Shown here in pieces: positions 56,094 to 64,000 of a stretch of DNA of 64,000 nt. Position numbers and translations under genes: made by a program. Origin of the DNA: CAVPDG01 sp963702535 (GTDB lineage Bacteria > Chloroflexota > Anaerolineae > Anaerolineales > UBA4823); assembly GCA_963702535.1 (NCBI GenBank), contig CAVPDG010000031.1, forward strand, positions 1-64,000, written 5' to 3'. Positions within the stretch are counted from its first letter, which is position 1, and every line of letters begins with the position of its first letter. The notes beneath the pieces are model-generated. The model saw nothing but the letters and a program-made list of their open reading frames with translations, had not been told where the DNA came from and did not search any database.

Positions 56094-57732
56094 TCAGGCT
56101 ATCGGGAGCCTGACTATGACGCCCTCATAGGAGCGCAAGTGTAGTTGATCTCCACCCACTGCCCCCTGCCGATCCATCTCGGTTGAAAGGATGATTTCAC
56201 CTGCGCGGTTGCCAGGATAATCTAGCCACAGATCGCCCGGAGAAAAATTGATTGCAACCAGGATCTCCGCTTCCCCTGGCAGTATGCGTAGATAAGCTAG
56301 ACAATCATCCGCGGTTGCAGCTAGAGGCTGGTATGCGCCAAATTGCAGGGCGGGGTAGGATCTGCGCAAATTCAGCAGGCTGCGGTAAAGATTTAGCAGG
56401 GAGTGAGGCTGGCTGAGCTGGTTCTTAACGTTCACCTGGATATAGTCTGCGCCAAGCGGCAGCCAGGTATCTACGCCCTGGGGTGAAAAACCCCCATTAG
56501 GTGAGTCGTCCCACTGCATCGGCGTGCGGCAGCCATCCCTGCCCAGCCCAGGGACGCGCAGCCCCCAGGGATCTTGCTGTTTTTCGGGGGGGATCTCGGC
56601 TTCGAGCATGCCGAGCTCATCACCGTAGTATAAGGTCGGTGTGCCGCGCAAGGTCAGCAGTAACATGGCGGCTTGTCGCGCTCCCTGTAAACCCAACCGG
56701 CTTGCCAGCCGGGTTTCGTCGTGGTTGCCCAGGACATAGTTGGGCCAGGCGCCTGGGGGAAGCGCAGCTTCAAGGGAGCCAACCGACCTGCGGATGGATT
56801 GGGCTTCCCATCGCACGCCCAGAAGCTGGAAGTTGAACGGCATATGCAACTCATCCAGCCGGGCGCCGTAATAGCCTGCCCACTTGTCCCACTCGAAGAT
56901 ATGCACCTCACCCAGTGAGAAGCGCGGCTGGGGCTCGCTGTATGCGTCTAATAGCCGGCGGATCTCCCGGTAAACAGCATGGACATCGGGGTGACCCTTG
57001 TCGTAGATGTGCTCCTGCCGATCATACGCACCCAGAGGTTTGTGCAGGCTGCGGAGGGCTGCCGGCTTGAGCGGGTTGTCGCGCAGCAACGGGTCTTTCA
57101 TAATGAAGTGCGCCACATCGATGCGAAACCCGTCAACGCCACGCTCCAGCCAGGTGCGTAAAGCGTCTAGCATAGCTTCTTTGACCAGCGGATTGCGCCA
57201 GTTAAGATCGGGCTGCTCTTTCAGGAAGCTATGCAGGTAGTACTGCTCGACTGCTCTCGTCCAACTCCCAGGCGGACCCTCCGAAGATGCTCAGCCAGTT
57301 GTTCGGTGGGGCGCTACCCGGGCGACCATCTGCCCAGACGTACCAATCGCGCATGGGGTTGTCGCGCGAGCGACGCGCTTCAATGAACCAGGGATGTTGG
57401 TCGGAGGAATGGTTGGGAACAAAGTCGATGATGATCTTCATACCCCGGTTATGCACCTGACGCAGGAGCTCATCGAAATCCGCCAGATCTCCAAAAACCG
57501 GATCGACGCCGGTATAGTCCATGACATCGTAGCCAAAGTCGGCCATGGGCGAAGGGTAGAACGGCGAGAGCCAGACGGCATCCACGCCAAGCGTACCGTA
57601 AAGATAATCCAGGCGGCTGGTGACGCCTGCCAGGTCTCCCACGCCATCGCTGTTGGCATCCATAAAACTGCGGGGGTAGACCTGGTAGATCACGCCCCGC
57701 TTCCACCATGGAGATTCAGGAATCTTTGCCAT
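56094..57732 (-). CDS. GH13 alpha-glucosidase, AglA-like (one frameshift)
   Basis: About 545 residues. The N-terminal barrel part is WWKRGVIYQVYPRSFMDANS, DVMDYTGVDP and IIIDFVPNHSSDQHPWF. The frame shifts near 57250 and resumes QYYLHSFLKEQPDLNWRNP. Nucleophile Asp in VDGFRIDVAHFI, Glu in FSLGEVHIFEWDK, and GNHDETRLASRLG. Resembles oligo-1,6-glucosidase/AglA-type exo-alpha-glucosidases, consistent with the AglEFG-like transporter of the same operon. Cytoplasmic hydrolysis of imported alpha-glucosides. Confidence 0.88.
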
Positions 57733-57812
57733 AAGATCAGATAATGCTGCCTGGTTGAGCTAAGATGTGCAGCGGTTGAGACAGGCGGGCAGTGGCATGC
57801 CTGCCAGACCTG

Positions 57813-58837
57813 CTAACCGGTTGTTCGAGAGCCGTAGTTGTCGATAAAGCGGTAAGGGTAGCCCTTCTCAGGCTGGCTGGCTTCGTCCAGCAAGCTGAGA
57901 TCTGCCTGGGATAGCGCCAGGCTGAGGGCGCCCAGGTTATCTTGGAGCTGCTCCAGGGTGCGCGCGCCGATGACCGGGGAGCAAACGTCGGGCTGGGCGA
58001 TGAGCCAAGCCAGGGCGACCTGCGCCGGGGTGCTGCCAGGGTGACTTTCCGCCACGTCTTTGATGGCGGAGACGATGTGCCAGTTTTTGTCGGTAGAGCG
58101 CCGCACCCAGGCTTCCTCGTCCTGGTCGGGTTGGACCGCCAGGCGGCCTTCCTCGGGCAGGGTGGGGCGCCGGTGCGGCTGGTATTTCCCGCTGAGGAAG
58201 CCTCCGCCGAGCGGACCCCAAGGGACGATGCTGACCCCTTCGGTTGCGCAAAGGTCGCTAAACTCCATCTCGATCTCGCGGGAGACCAGGCTGTACTGGT
58301 ACTGGGCTGCGACAAAGCGAGTCCAGCCGTTGGCAGCGCTGAGATGCAGAGCTTTCATTAACTGCCAGGCTTTGAAATTGGAGATGCCGATGTAGCGCAC
58401 TTTGCCGGATGAAACCAGATCGTCGAAGGCGCGCAGAACTCATCCAGGGAGGTGAGGGGATCCCAGCAATGCATGTAGAGCAGGTCGATCACATCGGTCT
58501 GCATGCGACGCAGGCTATCTTCCACGCTGCGCAGGATGTGATAGCGGGAGAGACCGGCGTCGTTGGGATCGGCGCTCATGGAAAAACGCACCTTGGTTGC
58601 CAAAACCACCTGGCGGCGCCGGTCTCGAATGGCTTTGCCAACGATCTGCTCGGCGAGCCCCTTGGCGTAAACATTGGCGGTATCGATATGATTCCCGCCT
58701 GTGTCCAGAAAGGCATGCACGAGGCGCAAAGCGTCTGGCTCGCTAACGCCGCGCGCGCCGGTCTCGCCAAAGATCATACTGCCCAGACCGATCCCGGAAA
58801 GAAGCAGCCCGCTGCGACCGAGGAGGGTGTATTTCAT
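57813..58837 (-). CDS. Aldo/keto reductase (one frameshift)
   Basis: About 340 residues. MKYTLLGRSGLLLSGIGLGS, catalytic Asp and Tyr in HIDTANVYAKG, Lys in VVLATKVRFSM and His in DLLYMHCWDPLTS are all visible. The frame shifts near 58436 and continues with LRAFDDLVSSGKVRYIGISN and WGPLGGGFLSGKYQPHRRPT. NADPH-dependent reductase of the AKR11/12 type. In the operon with the transporter and glycosidases; it could act on 3-keto or aldose products, but the substrate is unproven. Confidence 0.88.
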
Positions 58838-58851
58838 TGCAGAAATCGCTC

Positions 58852-59964
58852 TTACCCCTTCACCGAGCCCGCCATCAGACCGCGCACAAAGTAGCGCTGC
58901 AACGCAATGAAGACGAACAGCGGCAAAGCCATGGCGATGAAAGCAGCAGAAGTGAGCAGATGCCAGTCATTGCCGCGCGAGCCAACCAGCTCGGCGATGC
59001 GCATGGTGAGTACCTGTACATCTGGCTTGGCACCAATGAAAATCAACGCTACCAGGTAGTCATTCCACACCCACAAGAACTGGAAGATGGCGAAGGAAGC
59101 CAGGGCGGGAATGGAGAGCGGCATTACCAGCCTGACAAAAATTGTAAAATGGGAAGCGCCATCGATAAAGGCTAACTCGAGGATTTCTCTGGGTAAGGTG
59201 GAGATATAGCCGTAAAGCAAATAAGTGGCTAAAGCCAAGCCAAAGCCGGTGTGCGCCAGCCAGACGCCTAAGAACGTGCCATTCAGGTTTAGAGATACGT
59301 AATCCCGCAAGATCGGCGCCAGGGCGATCTGCAAAGGCACAACCAGCAACGCCACCACCCCGATAAAGAATACCTTGCGCCCAGGGAAGCGCATCCAGGC
59401 AAAACCGTAGGCAGCAAAGGCTGCAATCAGGATGGGGATCAGTGTCGCAGGGATTGCTACTGCCAGGCTATTCAAGAAAGAGCGCGTCAGGTTGTTGCCC
59501 TTCACTTTAATGACAGACCCATCTGGCTGTTTGAACTCGAACTCCTGACCGCCCAGCACTTCCTTGTAGTTGTCCAGGGTGAAATTCGTATTCGTCGTCC
59601 AGACATTCTCCTGGACCTGGATCGTGCCCAAACGCCTATTCCCCACCCAGACCAATAGCTCACCTTGTGGCGAGGTTATCCCTTTGCGGAATTCCTCGAA
59701 AGTGCCTTTTGCCCCGCGGATATCCATAATGCCATTGCGATCGAGCCCTTCTGGCACCGGAAACTCTTCAACCATCTTGAGCTCTTTGTGTGGGAATACC
59801 GTCCACCAGCCGGAGGTCTGGATGGAGAACCGGTCGCGGAAGGAGGAAACCAACAAACCGATGATCGGCAAGACCCATAGAAAGACAATGAAAGCCAGGG
59901 TCCCGTTAACGAATATTTTTGTGGACAGCTTGGTAGGCTTACCGCGTCTCTCTTTAGCGCTCAT
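58852..59964 (-). CDS. aglG: Alpha-glucoside ABC transporter permease, AglG-like
   Basis: A 370-residue protein from ATG 59964 (AGGAGG upstream; the longer in-frame start lies in the previous gene). Six membrane segments, with an unusually long (~130-residue) extracytoplasmic segment between TM1 and TM2 (SIQTSGWWTVFPHKELKMVE to DNYKEVLGGQEFEFKQPDGS), which is typical of AglG rather than MalG. The EAA loop for the ATPase contact is ILELAFIDGASHFTIFVRLV. Inner-membrane half of the importer. Confidence 0.88.
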   Translation of the reverse strand: MSAKERRGKPTKLSTKIFVNGTLAFIVFLWVLPIIGLLVSSFRDRFSIQTSGWWTVFPHKELKMVEEFPVPEGLDRNGIMDIRGAKGTFEEFRKGITSPQGELLVWVGNRRLGTIQVQENVWTTNTNFTLDNYKEVLGGQEFEFKQPDGSVIKVKGNNLTRSFLNSLAVAIPATLIPILIAAFAAYGFAWMRFPGRKVFFIGVVALLVVPLQIALAPILRDYVSLNLNGTFLGVWLAHTGFGLALATYLLYGYISTLPREILELAFIDGASHFTIFVRLVMPLSIPALASFAIFQFLWVWNDYLVALIFIGAKPDVQVLTMRIAELVGSRGNDWHLLTSAAFIAMALPLFVFIALQRYFVRGLMAGSVKG

Positions 59965-59965
59965 G

Positions 59966-61084
59966 TTAAAAAGCCTCCTGTTCACGGAACTGCCTGAGGT
60001 TGTAGATCATCACCGGTACCACTGCAATGAGCAAAATAATCGCGATTGTTGAGCCGGAGCCTGCGTTGTTAGCTGTATAAAGCTCTCGATAAAACTGGGT
60101 GGCGATGACCTGAGTACCGAATTGGCCACCTGTCATCACCCAGACCACGTCAAAAATCTTCAGGGTGAAGATCAACACCGTGGTGCCGACGGTTACGATA
60201 ACCGGTAATATCGAGGGGATCAGGATTTTGAAGAAGACTTGCCGTTCGGTTGCCCCATCTACCTGTGCTGCTTCCAGGATCTCGACCGGTACACCTTTGA
60301 TGGCGGCTGAGAAGATCACCATGGCATACCCTGTTTGCAGCCAGACCATGATCAAGATCAAGAACAGGTTATTCCAGGGTTGCAACGTGGCCGTCCAGGC
60401 TTGCGGCTGCCCTCCCAGGGCGACCCAGATGGCGTTCAGCAAACCGATCTGCGGGTCAGCGGCGTCTTTCACTTCATAGATAAAGTTCCAAATCACCCCT
60501 GCACCGACCATGGAGATCGCCATAGGCAGGAAGATCATCGCCTTTGCGAAGGTTTCAAAACTGCTCTTATCGGCGAGGTACGCCACAAGCAGACCCATGA
60601 CTACCGCAAGCGTGGCGCCAACCAGGATCCATAAGATGTTGTTACGGAAAGCCTGCAGCATGACCCGGTTGGAGAAGACTTCGATGTAGTTGCGCAAGCC
60701 AACAAATCGTGAGCTATCTGCATTTTGAAAGCTGAGGATTAAGGTTCGCACGGCCGGCAGCGCCAGGTACCAGAACAGGATCGCCACTGCCGGTCCTACA
60801 AATACGAAGGGCTGCAAGCGCCGCACCCAGATAGGCGGGAATTTTTCAACGATCCAGTTGGAAACAAAGTAGAGAGCGGCGACACCGCCTACACCCCAGA
60901 CGATTGCCACGAGGACAATCAGCCATTGGGGAGCGTCGCTGTCGCGCAGGAAGATAAAACCTTGCCATAAAACAACAAAGGTAATAGCGGGAACAAAGAG
61001 GGCAATGATAATCCTGCCAATCAAACTAACCAACGAGTCGAAAAACCCTCTTGAGCGGGTCTTCATCTCTATCAGTTCGCCCAT
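59966..61084 (-). CDS. aglF: Alpha-glucoside ABC transporter permease, AglF-like
   Basis: A 372-residue permease from ATG 61084 (GAGGAGG upstream; the longer in-frame start is in the hairpin). Eight hydrophobic segments including two extra N-terminal ones. The EAA motif VEILEAAQVDGATERQVFFK is followed by ILIPSILPVIVTVGTTVLIF. It precedes AglG by one base. No ATP-binding subunit (AglK/MsmX) is encoded in this operon, so a shared ATPase elsewhere is likely. Confidence 0.88.
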   Translation of the reverse strand: MGELIEMKTRSRGFFDSLVSLIGRIIIALFVPAITFVVLWQGFIFLRDSDAPQWLIVLVAIVWGVGGVAALYFVSNWIVEKFPPIWVRRLQPFVFVGPAVAILFWYLALPAVRTLILSFQNADSSRFVGLRNYIEVFSNRVMLQAFRNNILWILVGATLAVVMGLLVAYLADKSSFETFAKAMIFLPMAISMVGAGVIWNFIYEVKDAADPQIGLLNAIWVALGGQPQAWTATLQPWNNLFLILIMVWLQTGYAMVIFSAAIKGVPVEILEAAQVDGATERQVFFKILIPSILPVIVTVGTTVLIFTLKIFDVVWVMTGGQFGTQVIATQFYRELYTANNAGSGSTIAIILLIAVVPVMIYNLRQFREQEAF

Positions 61085-61105
61085 TGGAACCTCCTCTCTT
61101 GTATT

Positions 61106-61144
61106 AGGTGATGGTTGGTCTGCCCTGCAGACCAACCATCACCT
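61106..61144 (-). terminator. Perfect 17-bp hairpin between the binding protein and permease genes
   Basis: AGGTGATGGTTGGTCTG (61106-61122), five-base loop, its complement at 61128-61144. No T-run on either strand. A second hairpin, AACAGGATAA/TTATCCTGTT (61158-61167 with 61178-61187), lies nearer the binding-protein stop. Such hairpins after a binding-protein gene usually protect its message from 3' decay, giving more binding protein than permease. Confidence 0.65.
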
Positions 61145-61201
61145 CGCTTAAAGGGGGAACAGGATAACCTTTGCAGATTATCCTGTTGGATGGTTAGTGT
61201 C

Positions 61202-63961
61202 CTACTTTGGCCAGGAAGCGTCGATTTCCTTCAAGACGGTGTCCATATCGGCAGCGCCGGAGAAGTAATCGGTCATGCCTTTCCAGAAGGAGCCGGAGCC
61301 GACGGCGCCGGGCATCAGGTCGGAAGCGTCAAAGCGCACGGTGGAGGCGTTCTTCACCAGACCGGCGATCTTCTGCTCGACGGGGTCGGTGTACCAATCC
61401 AGGCAGGTGTCGTTCTGGGGAGCAAGAGCGCCGCCCGCAGCCAGCCACTCCTTGAGTGACTCACCCTTGGTGAAGTACTCGTAGACGGCGCGAACTTCGG
61501 GGGCATCGCGCCACATGGCATAGATGTCGCCGGCGACCAGGTAGGGCTCGCCGAACTGGGGATCGATACCAGGCAGGTAGAAGAAGTCATAGTCCTTGCC
61601 AACCTGGACGCCCTCGGGGAAGAAGGCGGTGATGAAGTTACCTTGCTTGTGCAGCCAGCACTTGGGGGGTTGCTCGAACATGGGAGCCGGAGCGTCGCCG
61701 AAGAAGGTGGTGGCGATGGCTTCCTGACCACCATAGACGTAGCCTTCCTTGAGCCACAGGTCAGAGAGCTTCTGCAGCGCTTCGCGCACTTCGGGGGAGT
61801 CGAACTTCAGCTCGCCCTTGACCCACTTGTCGTAGTTCTCGGGGGTGGTGGTGCGCAGCATGAACTCTTCCATCCAGTCGGTGGCAGGCCAGCCGGTGGC
61901 GGCGCCGGACTCGATGCCGACGCACCAGGGGGTGTCGCCGTCGGAGACGATCTGGTCGGAGAGGGCGATGAGCTCATCCCAGGAGGTGGGGATCTGGTAT
62001 CCAGCGGCTTCGAAATCATCCTTGGGGTACCAGACCTGGCTCTTGCCATTGAAGCGCGCCCAGATACCACCGGTGGCCGGGTTGCCATCCGCGCCAGCCA
62101 TGGTGGACATGTCTAGCCAGCCCTGGCCGTACTGCTGCTTCAGATAGTCCATGGGCAGGAAGGTGGTCGGGTCGATGAACTTTCCCTGCTTGAAGAAGTT
62201 CGCCAGCAAGCCGGGCTGTGGGAAGTCGACGATATCGGGCACGTCGTTCGCGTTGACGCGTACGCCGATGGTGGCTTCGAACTCCTTGGTGCCTTCGTAC
62301 TGGATATCGATGCCGGTCTTCTCTTCGAAGGCTTTGATCGATTGCTCGAAGCGCACGATGTCGCCCTCGGTGAAGGGTCCGATCATCGTCACTACTTTGC
62401 CGCTGTACTCGCCAGCGTAGGCTTTTTCCAGGTCGCCGCCGGGCAATGCTGCCCATAGCTCGGTGGTGCAGGCTGCGGCGGACTCGCCGCCGGTGCCGCC
62501 CACGGAGCCAGAATCAGCCGGCCAGGAGGCGTCGATTTCCTTCAAGACGGTGTCCATATCGGCAGCGCCGGAGAAGTAATCGGTCATGCCTTTCCAGAAG
62601 GAGCCAGCGCCGACAGCGCCCGGCATCAGGTCGGAAGCGTCAAAGCGCACGGTGGAGGCGTTCTTCACCAGACCGGCGATCTTCTGCTCGACGGGGTCGG
62701 TGTACCAATCCAGGCAGGTGTCGTTCTGGGGAGCAAGAGCGCCGCCCGCAGCCAGCCACTCCTTGAGTGACTCACCCTTGGTGAAGTACTCGTAGACAGC
62801 CTGGACTTCGGGGGCATCGCGCCACATGGCATAGATGTCGCCGGCTACCAGGTAGGGCTCGCCGAACTGGGGATCGATGCCAGGCAGGTAGAAGAAGTCA
62901 TAGTCCTTGCCAACTTCGACGCCCTCGGGGAAGAAGGCGGTGATGAAGTTGCCCTGCTTGTGCAGCCAGCACTTGGGGGGTTGCTCGAACATGGGAGCCG
63001 GAGCGTCGCCGAAGAAGGTGGTGGCGATGGCTTCCTGACCACCGTAGACATAGCCTTCCTTGAGCCACAGGTCAGAGAGCTTCTGCAGCGCTTCGCGCAC
63101 TTCGGGGGAGTCGAACTTCAGCTCGCCCTTGACCCACTTGTCGTAGTTCTCGGGGGTGGTGGTGCGCAGCATGAACTCTTCCATCCAGTCGGTGGCGGGC
63201 CAGCCGGTGGCGGCGCCGGACTCGATGCCGACGCACCAGGGGGTGTCGCCGTCGGAGACGATCTGGTCGGAGAGGGCGATGAGCTCATCCCAGGAGGTGG
63301 GGATCTGGTATCCAGCGGCTTCGAAATCATCCTTGGGGTACCAGACCTGGCTCTTGCCGTTGAAGCGCGCCCAGATGCCGCCGGTAGCCGGGTTTCCATC
63401 CGCGCCAGCCATGGTGGACATGTCTAGCCAGCCCTGGCTGTACTGCTGCTTCAGGTAGTCCATGGGCAGGAAGGTGGTGGGGTCGATGAACTTGCCCTGC
63501 TTGAAGAAGTTGGCCAGCAAGCCGGGCTGGGGGAAATCGACGATATCGGGCACGTCGTTAGCGCCGACGCGCACGCCGATGGTGGCTTCGAACTCCTTGG
63601 TGCCTTCGTACTGGATGTCGATGCCGGTCTTCTCTTCGAAGGCTTTGATCGACTGCTCAAAGCGCACGATGTCGCCCTCGGTGAAGGGTCCCATCATCGT
63701 CACTACTTTGCCGCTGTACTCGCCAGCGTAGGCTTTTTCCAAGGCGCCGCCCGGAATGGCTGACCACAGCTCGGTGGTGCAGGCTGGGGTTGGTTCCGTA
63801 GCGGGGGCTTCGGTCTCAGCAGGGGCTGGCGCTTCAGTCGCCACGGGCTGTGGCGCTTCGGTGGGGGCTGGCGTCGCCGGGCTGGTGCAACCCGCCAGTA
63901 CCAGCGCGAGCACGGTCAGCAAGCCCAAAAATAACCAAATTGCTTTGTTTTTAAACATCAT
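61202..63961 (-). CDS. aglE: Lipoprotein with two tandem, nearly identical alpha-glucoside-binding domains (AglE-like)
   Basis: A 919-residue lipoprotein: lipobox LAGC with Cys25, Pro/Glu/Thr linker, then two family 1 binding domains of 421 residues each (nt 62519-63781 and 61208-62470). They start CTTELW and end DASWP and are joined by a 16-residue Gly/Ser linker (ADSGSVGGTGGESAAA). I count nine residue differences between them. Motifs per domain: GDIVRFEQSIKAFEEKTGID, DFPQPGLLANFFKQGKFID, WDELIALSDQIVSDGDTPWC and RFDASDLMPGAVG. AAGGAGA precedes the ATG. First gene of the glycoside operon. Confidence 0.9.
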   Translation of the reverse strand: MMFKNKAIWLFLGLLTVLALVLAGCTSPATPAPTEAPQPVATEAPAPAETEAPATEPTPACTTELWSAIPGGALEKAYAGEYSGKVVTMMGPFTEGDIVRFEQSIKAFEEKTGIDIQYEGTKEFEATIGVRVGANDVPDIVDFPQPGLLANFFKQGKFIDPTTFLPMDYLKQQYSQGWLDMSTMAGADGNPATGGIWARFNGKSQVWYPKDDFEAAGYQIPTSWDELIALSDQIVSDGDTPWCVGIESGAATGWPATDWMEEFMLRTTTPENYDKWVKGELKFDSPEVREALQKLSDLWLKEGYVYGGQEAIATTFFGDAPAPMFEQPPKCWLHKQGNFITAFFPEGVEVGKDYDFFYLPGIDPQFGEPYLVAGDIYAMWRDAPEVQAVYEYFTKGESLKEWLAAGGALAPQNDTCLDWYTDPVEQKIAGLVKNASTVRFDASDLMPGAVGAGSFWKGMTDYFSGAADMDTVLKEIDASWPADSGSVGGTGGESAAACTTELWAALPGGDLEKAYAGEYSGKVVTMIGPFTEGDIVRFEQSIKAFEEKTGIDIQYEGTKEFEATIGVRVNANDVPDIVDFPQPGLLANFFKQGKFIDPTTFLPMDYLKQQYGQGWLDMSTMAGADGNPATGGIWARFNGKSQVWYPKDDFEAAGYQIPTSWDELIALSDQIVSDGDTPWCVGIESGAATGWPATDWMEEFMLRTTTPENYDKWVKGELKFDSPEVREALQKLSDLWLKEGYVYGGQEAIATTFFGDAPAPMFEQPPKCWLHKQGNFITAFFPEGVQVGKDYDFFYLPGIDPQFGEPYLVAGDIYAMWRDAPEVRAVYEYFTKGESLKEWLAAGGALAPQNDTCLDWYTDPVEQKIAGLVKNASTVRFDASDLMPGAVGSGSFWKGMTDYFSGAADMDTVLKEIDASWPK
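61208..62470 (-). repeat. Second copy of the duplicated binding domain
   Basis: Tandem repeat of 62519-63781, period 1311 bp, in frame within one gene. Same direction and same codons at almost all positions. Confidence 0.92.
62519..63781 (-). repeat. First copy of the duplicated binding domain
   Basis: Begins at the Cys codon 63781-63779 (residue 61 of the protein) and matches 61208-62470 with about nine amino-acid differences. Confidence 0.92.
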
Positions 63962-64000
63962 TCTTCTCCTTGGTTGAATTGAACGTATTCACTTGGATTT

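Noticed and set aside
61202..63961. Binding-domain duplication as a simple assembly artefact
   Set aside because: The two copies differ at several codons and are joined by a unique linker in frame, which a collapsed or duplicated contig would not produce; still worth long-read confirmation.

Overview
The window looks like a chromosomal segment of a Chloroflexota bacterium, probably class Anaerolineae. The clues are the moderately high GC content, many Sec- and Tat-exported proteins, several large secreted proteins ending in a Y-L-P-x-x-x-R type tail, an AglEFG-type sugar ABC transporter with GH13/GH1 enzymes, a Tat-exported group 1 [NiFe] hydrogenase and a selenocysteine-type peroxiredoxin. 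No rRNA, tRNA or CRISPR array was seen. This assignment comes from gene content, not from a marker gene.

Layout. 0-4 kb: a secreted beta-rich protein on the minus strand. 4-12.5 kb: accessory DNA with a hydrolase, an SDR, an eRF1-like protein, an internally deleted IS3-family element, two copies (one broken) of a small conserved protein flanking a three-gene membrane cluster, a nucleotidyltransferase pair and a DUF4404 protein. 12.7-15.7 kb: a TAP-like peptidase and a lipoprotein. 15.7-21.7 kb (minus): a signalling operon of Tat/lipoprotein substrate-binding protein, Cache-HAMP-GAF histidine kinase, response regulator and SpoIIE-type phosphatase. 22-32.4 kb: LruC-like exported protein, glycogen synthase, potassium-channel-like protein, giant subtilase and a circularly rearranged family 5 solute-binding protein. 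32.6-39.3 kb: ThiF/MoeB-like E1 enzyme, NBR1-Ig/CAP lipoprotein, two zinc-ribbon membrane paralogues, VapBC-type toxin-antitoxin pair, lipoprotein and FolE. 39.4-46.4 kb: a redox island with XRE-cupin regulator, triheme cytochrome, NifX-like protein, selenocysteine peroxiredoxin, flavodoxin-like protein, and [NiFe] hydrogenase small and large subunits with their maturation protease. 46.4-51 kb: C1A peptidase, Fer4/CDGSH protein, pirin, diacylglycerol kinase and PlsC. 51-64 kb (minus): one long alpha-glucoside/sucrose/trehalose operon of duplicated substrate-binding lipoprotein, two permeases, aldo/keto reductase, three GH13 enzymes and a GH1 beta-glucosidase.

The strongest unusual signal is at 41316-42023. 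A peroxiredoxin has an in-frame TGA exactly at the peroxidatic cysteine, followed after 10 nt by a 7-bp stem with a GGUC apical loop, which is a bacterial SECIS-like element. The same protein has lost its resolving cysteine. Other notable items are a 98%-identical tandem duplication of a whole substrate-binding domain inside one lipoprotein, a C-lobe/N-lobe/C-lobe order in another binding protein, an Asp in place of a proximal-cluster Cys in the hydrogenase small subunit, and a shared hydrophobic YLP tail on secreted proteins.

Caveat. More than 30 single-base frameshifts interrupt genes that otherwise read as intact, several of them at homopolymer runs. I treat these as probable sequencing or assembly indels and give the restored gene extents. 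Frameshift positions are approximate, and translations across them were pieced together by eye.
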